NCBI RefSeq assembly: GCF_932526225.1
Contig: NC_064034.1
Span: forward strand, 15,884,887-15,948,886
DNA length: 64,000 nt
From: Nematostella vectensis
Taxonomy: Eukaryota; Cnidaria; Anthozoa; Actiniaria; Edwardsiidae
Direction of reading: 5' to 3'
Shown here: piece after piece, positions 32,817 to 41,870 of the stretch
Numbering within the stretch: position 1 is the first letter of the stretch
How the letters are laid out: each line of letters starts with the position of its first letter
Program-made: the position numbers and the translations under genes
The notes under the pieces: model-generated
Database searches by the model: none
What the model saw: the letters and a program-made list of their open reading frames with translations, nothing else
Told to the model about the DNA's origin: nothing

Positions 32817-33490
32817 CTATACGCCGAGGATGTCGCGGAGGTTAGGTGAGCGGCGAAAGGCGACAAGAGGGGGCTCAGTGAAAACCTTATGGCATCGCTT
32901 AGACGAGAGTAGAAGGTTGTAGTTTCTACGGATTATGTTGTTGATGTTAGGTAGTGTAGGGTTATAGGTAGTGACAAAGGGGATGCGACGGGAGTTTTTG
33001 TGGTTGTTATTATTAGGGCGTAGGGCGTCAATGCGGGAAATGTTAGCAACGCGTAGGATTTGTCTCTTGAGAAAAGCGGGTTTATAGCCACGCTTGAGGA
33101 GGTAGATGGTGAGTTCATTGCAGCGGTTATTAAAGCTTTCTTCTGTAGAACAAATGCGGCGAATACGGAGGGCGAGGCTATAGGGGATGGCCTTTTTGGT
33201 GTGATGAGGATGGCAAGATGAAAAAAGAAGGTGTTGGTGTTTGTCAGTAGGTTTGGAGTAGAGGTCAGTTTCGATTTTACTATTAACAAGGGAGACATTA
33301 ACGTCAAGAAAAGGTACATTGTTATAGGAGTGGGAGCTTGTAAATTTAATGGTGGGACGTAGATTGTTAAGATAATCTACAAAAGCGTTCAATTTGTCTA
33401 GGCCCTCAGTCCACACAACAAAAATATCGTCGATGTATCTTAACCACGTATGGGGTTTGTAGGGGGCGTCACGCAAAGCGTTGGTTTCCG
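32817..33490 (-). pseudogene. Penelope-like reverse transcriptase, C-terminal half (inverted)
   Basis: The ORF reads ETNALRDAPYKPHTWLRYID at its start and includes the catalytic YIDD (RYIDDIFVVW). It continues through PTIKFTSSHSYNNVPFLDVN, SKPTDKHQHLLFSSCHP, RGYKPAFLKRQI and FTEPPLVAFRRSPNLRDIL. These blocks are characteristic of Penelope-like RTs, including the LDV and KPTDxxxxL motifs after the palm. The N-terminal RT half is missing. The reading frame itself is intact. It ends artificially at GV* where host DNA begins, so it is a fragment rather than a natural stop. Confidence 0.85.
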
Positions 33491-33983
33491 CGACATCCTC
33501 GTTAAAGCCAAGCTACCTTCCGACCGCTCTCCCACCAACCAACCTCCCGGTGCTTTCCGTTGCGGAAAAAACTGCCTAACCTGCCCCTATATTAGAACCG
33601 ATGGCCTTACAAGCTACACATTTTTCTCAACAGGTGAAACACGACCTATAACCTCCCACATAACCTGCAATACTAAAAACGTGATTTATATGATTCAATG
33701 TAACCGCTGTAACCTTCAATATATTGGGGAAACTAAACGCAAATTAAAAGAACGCTTTAATGACCACCGCAGAACTGTAGACTCTCAATCTCGATCCATA
33801 CCAACCCACGCCGCTGAACACTTCCTGAAACCCAACCACTCCGCTTCTGACATAGAGCTAATACCTATTGAAAAAATAAGAAATAACCGCGACTCCATCC
33901 GCAAAGCAAGAGAAGCCACACTGATAGCTCGCGCTGGCACTCATGAACCCGGTGGCCTCAACCGGCGTGAAGAAACCGTTTAG
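33480..33983 (+). CDS. Penelope-like GIY-YIG endonuclease domain
   Basis: Plus-strand reading gives RDILVKAKLPSD, then a cysteine-rich linker (PGAFRCGKNCLTCPYI). The GIY-YIG nuclease core follows: NVIYMIQCNRCNLQYIGETK, then KLKERFNDHRRTV. The tail HEPGGLNRREETV ends at a stop. The domain nicks the target for target-primed reverse transcription. The core Y...YIG, a basic helix with R and the following H/E positions are visible. The frame is open, but the domain is cut off from its RT by the inversion. Confidence 0.85.
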   Translation, partial: VGFRDILVKAKLPSDRSPTNQPPGAFRCGKNCLTCPYIRTDGLTSYTFFSTGETRPITSHITCNTKNVIYMIQCNRCNLQYIGETKRKLKERFNDHRRTVDSQSRSIPTHAAEHFLKPNHSASDIELIPIEKIRNNRDSIRKAREATLIARAGTHEPGGLNRREETV

Positions 33984-34175
33984 CTACTTAGTAATCCACA
34001 CCACCCTATTTACCATTTTCCATAAGTCACTAAATTACTATTTTTACCTTTTGTTAGTTAATCATCAATGAACTTTGTACTTTGTCATTCAATTACTATT
34101 TTTACCTTTTGTTAGTTAATCATCAATGAACTTTGTACATATACTAGCTATAACATGCCATTGTAACTCATTTAT

Positions 34176-34215
34176 AACCTGAAGAAGGCAGGTATTGGCC
34201 TGCCGAAATATCGTT
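34176..34215 (+). ncRNA. Hammerhead-ribozyme-like motif at the Penelope 3' end
   Basis: The order is AAC, CUGAAGA (34179-34185), one unpaired A, stem II GGCAGG-UAUUGG-CCUGCC, GAA, palindrome AUAU, C17 (34212), then GUU pairing with AAC. The core is complete. The extra A after A9 and the short stems I and III are departures from the canonical form. Its position ~190 bp after the GIY-YIG stop fits the known placement of hammerheads in Penelope-like elements. Confidence 0.55.
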
Positions 34216-34589
34216 CTAAAAAACATAAATCTGCGTTGTTATCGACTTTTTCTTTTAAAGGTTTTATTAATTAATCAACTGTCGACGCAGACCACAAGGT
34301 CCGACGCACACCAGCAGATAGAGGCTGTCCGGTGGTTTCTTCCTACGTTCTAGAACATCAGCTACACTACCATTCACAGTGTTCTTAACAAGTTCATTTT
34401 GCTCTGCAGTCATTTTATCGAAGGACCAGTAGGATTATTTAGATTTTGAAGGATCTCTGTGTCCCATCAGTGTGTGCCAAGTGGTGTTTTAATAAACACC
34501 ACGTGATAAAAGTGACGTCATGAATACGTCATCCTACAACTTCCCCATTCAAGTTCTGTACGGGGTGTAACAAACAATTCTAAACCTTT

Positions 34590-34980
34590 TGCTGTTCATT
34601 AACGGGAAAGGGACATTCATTTGTGCCAAAAGTTTATTGTACGTTCATCAACATCGCACGAAACATCATTTAGCGTGACTCGACTTTCAATAACAATAAT
34701 TGAATATTCGTGAACATTCATTAGCATCAACGGAGAAACAATAACGCACTTGGACATTCAATTCAAGTGGAACGAACATTCTTTTGCGCGCAATGAAAAT
34801 TCAATTGCACGTTTGGACAATCAGTAGCATTTAATGACAATCAGTTATACGAAATAGAAAATTCATTAGTGTTATTAACATAAACAAGGACAATCAACAA
34901 GCCTTTTCAGACATGTTCATCAAGGTGACATTCATGAATGTGGTTTGACAATCATTTGTCATCCGTGGACATTGTTTAGA
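34590..34980. repeat. Interspersed GACAWTCATT subrepeats
   Basis: About twelve imperfect copies of a 9-11-bp motif occur at irregular 20-40-bp spacing. Examples are acattcatt (34613, 34714), gacattcaa (34753), gacaatcag (34816, 34837), gacaatcaa (34889), gacattcat (34928) and gacaatcatt (34948). Spacers are unrelated. The sequence lies directly upstream of the Helentron-like coding fragment. The inverted counterpart is at 25185-25640. Confidence 0.55.
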
Positions 34981-35039
34981 ATAATTGAATTGACAGAGAT
35001 AATGAGACAGAGCTGAACTGTTAAATAGATTCAGAACCG

Positions 35040-36180
35040 CTAAGCAAACTGAGGATGGTATGAAGAAAATACCCCCTATAGACCATCCTGATTATCCATC
35101 GAAAGCGCTGCACATATTTGCCGAAAATGCACCTGTTGATGAGGAAAATAATGCACACCTTATACATACTAAAAGCTGTTGATCAATATCCGCAAAATGT
35201 TACAAAACAAGATCTGAATAGAGTATTATGTAGAGGAAGATCAGATACTGGGGGCCTTGACTCAGAAATCAAAATAAAAGTAAACGCAAGGGTGATGACA
35301 ACTACGAATATAGATATAAGTGACAGATTGATTAACGGCCAAATGGGTACAGTGGCAAAGGTTGTGATTGACAACAATTCAGGTCGGCCATCAATTGTTT
35401 ATGTAACATTTGATGATCGTCAAGCTGGTATGAACACTATACAGACGCTTGCCGATGATTATGCCAGACAACATAATGCAGTACCTATCCAACCTGTTCT
35501 TGCGAAAATAAAAGTCAAACCAGGAAAGCTTCTTCACTAGAAATACAAAGACTTCAGTTTCCTCTTACGCCAGCATGGGCATGTACAGTACATAAGGTAC
35601 AAGGTTTAACCCTTAATGAGATTCTTGTTTGCTTTGATTTGAAAAGGCAAAAAAGTTTTAATTATCGGCAAATATATGATGCATCGAATAGAGCAAGATC
35701 GCTGCAGGGATGACATGTGGTTGGCCAGATAGAAAACAAACATGTAAAAGCTAACCCTAAAGACAACGCGGAATATATCAGAATGTGTAGTGCGTTGAAA
35801 ACTAACTCTACACCCACCATTTTTCAAGATATCCTTACAGTGACTCTCTTGAATATACGTTTACTAAGAAACATGCATGGATATTTTGAATATTACATAC
35901 AAACTCAAATATAAAATTATATTTTCTGCTGCATACAGAAAAAATGGCGCAAACATGCCACAATATATTGCAAATCTTAGGAATGCTTTTTAAATCAATA
36001 ATGTTCATGTGACGCTTGGTGACTTCAACATTGATTATTTAGCTGAAGACTCAAGTGATCTACGAAGAGTAATGGGTGTATTGGGATATGTGCAAATTAT
36101 AGACTAACCTACATTTATATCTGGGAGTCTTTTTGATTATATTATCAGATCATGATGCTGTTAAATTAACTATTCTAATG
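35040..36180 (+). mobile_element. Helentron-like element fragment: PIF1 helicase C-terminus plus endonuclease
   Basis: The plus strand reads YPSKALHIFAENAPVDEENN (near 35095), then KVNARVMTTTNIDISDRLIN-GQMGTVAKVVID and VYVTFDDRQAG in the ORF at 35118-35540. The next frame gives FPLTPAWACTVHKVQGLTLN and YRQIYDASNRARS (about 35565-35705). These are the C-terminal motifs of a PIF1-family helicase as found in Helitrons. It is followed by LLNIRLLRNMHG, then VTLGDFNIDYLAEDSSDLRR and a TFISGSLFDYI tail (about 35850-36140), an exonuclease-endonuclease-phosphatase domain. The fusion of helicase and endonuclease is the signature of Helentron-type Helitrons. There are at least three frame breaks, so it is not functional as read. 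Rep motifs are absent. Confidence 0.75.
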
Positions 36181-37500
36181 ATTTAATAGTATGTTCGAAC
36201 GTTCTTGGGGATAACTTTGAAATGACAACGGCTTTCAAAGAGTTTCGTGATACAACTATAAATCGGTATACTTTGGTTAAACTTTCCATAAAATCCATTT
36301 TTCCCTTTTTTAGGGGTGGGGGGGAATTGGGGTAGGCAGAAGTAGATGGTAGATAGGCTACATGGTCCCTAAGTTCAAGTTTGAGGTGGAAAGAGCCCAT
36401 TCTACACGAAGACCATGATTTCACAAAAAACAGGAACAACAAAATGGCAAGGGAAAATTGGTACCATATAAAAATCACACCAGCCATCATTTTAATATCT
36501 AAATAAATTATAAGAAAAGATGTTACAACAAGAGATGACACAAGAAAATATATTACAAAAGAGATATTACAAGAAAAGATTTAACAGGAAAAGATATTAC
36601 AAGAAAAGATATTTCAAGAAAAGATATTACAGGAAAATTATTACAAAAAAAGATTACAAGAAAATGTCACAAAAAAAAGGAGGAAAAAGAATGCGAGTTA
36701 AAATACAATCTTGGAGGCCATGAACTAATCACAAGTTCCTATCATAACATATAACATTTGCACATGTATATAACATTTGCATATGGACTCTAATGGGCCA
36801 ACACTGCACTAACAAGGCAAATATGGTGCCACAAAAACATCAACAATCGTTTTAGAATACTACAAAATGTTGTCACAGCTAAGGTCAACGGTATGTTACG
36901 AAGTATGAAATGACAAAAACACAAAAAGTATAATTGGATGTTGGAGCCATTGGAGTACAAATCTGATTCACAATGTACAGCGAATTCATTCACAGAAACT
37001 GCAATGCAGGGATTGAATATGGTCAAACTTAATCAATGCTGCAGGCATATTGAAAAAAAAAAATGAACCAGTACACAAAGTAAAAAAAAAATTTTCAGCG
37101 ACTTCACCCATACTGTGCTTTTATTCATGCTGACAATTAATTTTTTGGGCAATTCAGTTATGTTAATTACTAAAGAAATCAGATGAATGGGACCAGTAGC
37201 GTAGAAAAATAAATAGGGTATATTAAAAGGGATGCGCTGTGCTCTGTCAAACAAGTTCAATAAAAAAAATCCCTGAATACATATTGTCTTTACTATCATT
37301 CCACTACAATTCCACACTCTAGGAGCATCTAGTTCCCAAAACATTTGTTGTTGGAAGTAAATACTCCCCCGGCAAAAACTCATTGAATGAGGGATATCCT
37401 GTTTGCAAATTCGTTTCTGGCACCCGAGGCAGAGCACCAGGTAACAAAGATAGGAGGCTTACCTTCATCAATACCCAGTCTTATTTTTTGTTCCCTCTCT
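36181..37500. other. No recognisable gene; includes a 15-bp minisatellite
   Basis: The region at 36515-36690 repeats gatattacaagaaaa, about 15 bp, around ten times with drift, giving a lysine-rich ORF by chance. The part at about 37300-37470 matches the noncoding repeat family at 49.6-49.8 kb and 50.8-51.0 kb. Confidence 0.5.
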
Positions 37501-37527
37501 CAAAGAAAATGCTGCTATTTTGCACTG

Positions 37528-39480
37528 GCGACGAGGTAATCGGAAGAAAAATGGCCACAGGACCAGTGGTGGACCAGTTCCTAGCCGGGTTCAACTTAAA
37601 AGAGTAGTTGTGAAGGCTGTTGACAACACAGGTCTTAAGTTATCTTTTCAGAGCGCAGTGGATATTGCATTAGAAGTTGAGGAACGATAAAAGGGAACCA
37701 TGGATTTCATTCACGACACACACACACAGCGTGCACAACGTGACTCAGCCAGCGTGACTCAACCAAAATTTCAAGAAAACTAGACCTGTTTCATCCGGAG
37801 GGAAGAAATGTTTCCGTTTCTGCATTTAGCTAACTCTTGCAAGCACAAAGAAACAGGCTGTCATCGTTGCAAGATAAAGGGTAATCTAAAAGCGGCTTGT
37901 TTATCTTCATCATCAAAAACAGGTCCTAGGAGACATCAACGAGGTCAAAGAAATTCATTTGCTAAGGGTCAACATAAAGTTAGCGTGCAGGGCGAGCACG
38001 AGAAGGTACCTCAAAGAGATTCAGACAAAAACTGTGAGTACAATAATTCATTTTTTTTGGACCATACAACAGTTGAATATATAGCTCAATGTAAATAAGG
38101 TCGAATTGATGCTAAATGCAAAGTCAGCTGAATTTCATTTGGATACCGGAGCGGTAGTTTCATGCATAGGAGAGAACACCAACAATAATATTTTTGTAAG
38201 CCAGGGGATAGGCTAATGCCAGCCAATGCCAACCGATTACAACAGAAAACATATTAAAATTCTGGGGATGGAAAGGGTTGATGTTGTCTATGGAGACCAG
38301 TCCAAGCAATTACTCTTAGTTGTGGTTCGCGGAGACCGTGCCCCCTTATTTGGTAGGAATTTGCTGAGAGAAATTATACTTAACTGGGAGAAGACATTAA
38401 AGTTGAAGCCACAAGTGCATAACGTAGCAGTAGATACAACATCTGTGGAACAGCTCTGTGAGAAATACAAAGAAGTGTTGGAACTAGGTCTCGAGTGCCT
38501 GAAGGATTTTGAATTTAACATTGCTGTGAAACCAGATGCTGTACCAGCCAGTATATTGTACATCGTATATGTACCAGTAGCTCGTTCAGTACCCTATCAT
38601 TTACGTCCGATGGTAAAAGCTGAGTTGGAGCGATCAGAAAAGAGTGGTGTAATAAAATTCGTGGCTTATTCAAAGTGGGCCAGCCCCATTGTTTCTGTAG
38701 TCACGTCTATTGGCGAGACTGTGAGGATCTGTGCTGACTTTAAGGAGACACTTAATCCAGTTACAGACATGGCTCATTATCTATTACCTACGAGACAAGA
38801 TATTTTAGCAACCTTAGAATCATGCCAGTCCTTCACTTTCAGAAGAGGCACAAGTTTACGTGTTAATCAACACACACAAGAGGCTGTTTGCTTATCAGAG
38901 GTTCCAATTTGGAATTCAGTGCTGTAGGCATTTTTCAGCATACTATGGAAAATATGTTACAGGTCATTCCTCTAAGAAATTGTGTCTTCTTTCTCTATCT
39001 CGAATTGCGAATTTTCCAGGTTTTTCCGTCATGTCAGGCAGGAGCATGATAAGGTATTCAAAACAATAAAGCAGCTCTGGCGTCTGACACTACAATAGTG
39101 CACTACAATCCTAACCGCCCACTGATCCTCGAGAGAAAGAAGTCGAACCTGGGGTGCTGAAACCAGTACCCTTCGCCTCGAGAACATTGTCATTTCACGA
39201 AAAACATGTGATAGAATCTCAATCAAACTTCAACTTACAGGTACGTCTCGTTTAATTTTCCAATTTTCCTGTAAAGTTAGCTTGGTGTTTATTTGCAAGA
39301 ACTCGAACTTTATGGTACTATCCCCTCTTAAGTGGGGAGGAGTGTAGTAAATCGGGCGAGATTGGCACTAGTTCTAGTAATTATAGTTACGCAATCTTGC
39401 ATATCAAATTAGTCTTAGTTCGGTAGCCATATTGTATGCGTGTTTTGTTCACTGTCTTAAGAAAAAGGCTTATATATTGC
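37528..39480 (+). mobile_element. Ty3/Gypsy retrotransposon remnant 1
   Basis: A primer-binding-site-like tggcgacgaggtaat occurs at about 37528, then a gag start (MATGPVVDQFLAGFNL, stop). After deletions there are a degraded zinc-knuckle region (GCHRCKIKGNLKAAC, 37850-37900) and an aspartic-protease motif (FHLDTGAVVSCIG, about 38135). The ORF at 38226-38927 reads LFGRNLLREIILNWEKTL, VPYHLRPMVKAELERSEKSG, WASPIVSVV and VRICADFKETLNPV, the N-terminal part of a Gypsy RT. The frame is lost near the AYQQ region. Fragments such as FQHTMENMLQ continue at about 38935-38965. A purine tract (aagtggggaggag) precedes tgtagtaaatcggg at about 39350, a likely start of the 3' LTR. RNase H and integrase are missing. 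Confidence 0.75.
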
Positions 39481-41349
39481 AGTGACAAGGCGAGAAACAG
39501 ACGACGCAATAACTAACAAAGATCTACCAATTCACTGTCTCTTATCTGATCGAGAAGACACGAGCAGATCACATGAGCTGTTGTCAGAAGAAAAGGGTTA
39601 TAATTACTTATCTAATAATTTTCTATATTATCATTTATACACGAGTAGTTTGAGTTTGGAATCTTGTAGTGTCATATCAACCGTCTCTAGAATAAGCCAC
39701 CCATAATATAATAAAACAGCAGATTTGAGTTGGTTTGTAAGATAGGATTGGGCAGCGGATTCCCTCCACAGAAGAGTCAACTGTGCAACTAATCAGCGGT
39801 GTTACTAAGGTAACTTTCTCCTTATCCTTTGAGGTTTGGTCTGTAAGAATGTCAAATTCTTTTTGATCAACAGAACCAATAGACATTGGTGAGATGCAAA
39901 AACTTTAATTGCTAGATAGGCTGAAAGCAGTTGTTAGCAGTGATTAAAAATCGAGGTCGAGGGGAGAAATCGTAGAAAAGACATATTAGCCATCAGCGTA
40001 AGCCAGCAAGCACCTAGGTAAGTTCAAAAACAAGACTTTAAGAGCCACAGGCAATGTGCTCTTTCGTGATTCTTGCAAAGAAAAAGTCTCGTTAAGGAAA
40101 TCTGTCGTTTCTAGGCACGTCACGAGTAGGAAACGTATCCTAAACAAGGAGAACCTTCGCAAGACAAAGTCAAAAGAAATGGACATTGCACGACCCTGAG
40201 GGGGAAACGCTACCGAAGGCAACACGATATTTTTTTTAAATTAAGGTAATATTAAAGTTTTTGAAGAGTGGGACCCCATTAAGCCGATAATTGAAGTTCT
40301 TCCGTAAGCTTAATTTAGGGTAAGAACATCTAGATGCTGCCATACGCAACCCTGCCCCAGTGAGTTCTAAAGCCCTAGGAACAATTTCTGTTATTTACCC
40401 CGATATGATGGACATTGGATGTATTTGTCATCTCTTTGATCGCGTTGGCACCAAATGCATCACTCCAGTCTTGATTTCTAACTGGAACTACATTTTCACT
40501 ACCAGCATGAACAAAAGACGCGTGTTTGAGGATCTCACAGTAAGAGGTTATATATTGAGTAAGAGGTTATATCTGGATACACTGTAAGAGAAGTGTCTGG
40601 CTGGAGCGATAATTCAAGCCCTGCACAAAGATACCCTTTTAGGCCCATGGGCATGGGGCATCATAGGCGCTTTTGTACAATCAACAAACAAAATCACGCA
40701 TTTGATCAATAAATACGGAAATTAAAGTTTGAAATTGTAAACAAGCCAACACAAACATACTAATGAATGTCCAATTCACTGCTAAAATTTGTTTACGGGT
40801 AGTTTGAGTTTGGACTCTTATATTATTATTGGTCCATAGCTCTGCTGGGGTTCGTCCGTAGCTCTGTTCAAAGCTGCACAGCTTTTCAACCTGAAATATG
40901 TAAAGAACTCGAGGTCAATCGCTCACAGCATCAAAATCATGCCGGATGTGCCTCAAAGAAAACAAAGACGGCATCTGGTGAACTCGCCATTCCACTCCAC
41001 TTATGGAGTGGATTGCTCATAAATGGTTGTTTGGAAAAAAAACCCTAGAGAACCTGTATCTGCTAGCGTCGAGAAAGCGGCATGGGGAATTTTTCACTTT
41101 TTCCAATGTTAAGCTGAGATATTTTTTAGCAAAGTGTATTGCAACAACAACGTCGGTGGTATCACATTAGCGCTAGATGTGTCGCAAGTCCAAAGCCAGG
41201 TTGGCAAGAGAAACACTGGGTTTGTTGTCCTACCATAAAGAACATTTTAGCTTCAGTTGCTATATGCAGAAAATCAATGCTCATTGATAAATGGCCAATA
41301 GAAATTGCATAAACTTTACCTAACAGAAGAGATGATAGTTTTACTTTTA
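39481..41349. other. Noncoding repeat-derived sequence, no gene recognised
   Basis: Parts at 39490-39640 and 40590-40640 belong to the repeat family at 50180-50560 and 51370-51560 (for example gtctaccaattcactgtctc and ctggctggagcga). A perfect 8-bp hairpin, ccactcca-ctta-tggagtgg, lies at about 40996-41015. Confidence 0.45.
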
Positions 41350-41354
41350 AAATT

Positions 41355-41686
41355 TGTGGCTACCGACGCGCGGTATACCTGTGGTAATTATATCGGTGTC
41401 ACATGACTAAACAAGTTTGTACAAGTCAGAAAGTCAGAGTTTGTAATGGCCGACAGCTTGGTGAGTTTTTCATTTTCTCGATTCTTATGTCGTTTGTTAT
41501 TCGCACTTATAGCTGTAATTTTATTGTAGAAAACCGCTAGAAAGCTACATTGTAGAAGGAGCTGCCAGGTTCCGGAAGTAAATAAGTGTGTTATTCAAGC
41601 ATCGGAATAAATCGTTGTGTTTATAATCGGTTGTCGTCGTGGTTTATGAGCCCCATCGCCTCGCGGGCCTGCGCGAGGAGGTGACA
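41355..41686 (+). repeat. 5' LTR of the BEL/Pao element
   Basis: It starts TGTGGCTACCGACGCG and ends GGAGGTGACA (TG...CA). It contains an AATAAA near 41608 (gcatcggaataaatcg), a plausible polyadenylation signal. Confidence 0.95.
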
Positions 41687-41870
41687 GTTTTCAAGCTATA
41701 GAGTCAAGTCGTCAAGCTAGTCTGAGGATTTGGAGCTAGTTCGACGAGAAGGAAGTATTTACGGTGATACAGAAGGATTTGTGGCGTGATTTGTGGCCAT
41801 AACAAGAGTGAATATTGGATTTTATTGTGTGAACGTTTCGGTTACGAGTGGAGCGAATACGGATTTCGCA

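Larger units (their letters stand above)
32811..34272 (+). mobile_element. Penelope-like element, 5'-truncated and 5'-inverted
   Basis: The element has two oppositely oriented halves: an RT C-terminal segment on minus (32817-33490) and a GIY-YIG endonuclease segment on plus (33480-33983). The 12 bases gcgacatcctcg occur at both segment ends. They mark the point where the intact protein would run from NLRDIL on into VKAKL. The right end has a hammerhead-like motif. A possible 10-bp target-site duplication, aatcaactgt, flanks it at 32801-32810 and 34273-34282. The arrangement fits target-primed reverse transcription with twin priming. Confidence 0.7.

Noticed and set aside
34590-34980. CRISPR-like repeat-spacer structure
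   Set aside because: Repeats are only ~10 bp and imperfect, spacer lengths are irregular, the context is eukaryotic and no cas genes are present.
36520-36723. Lysine/tyrosine-rich 67-codon ORF
   Set aside because: It is generated by a 15-bp gatattacaagaaaa minisatellite.
40996-41015. Perfect 8-bp hairpin as a terminator or small RNA
   Set aside because: An isolated short hairpin in AT-rich repeat DNA with no flanking transcript signals. Noted only as structure.
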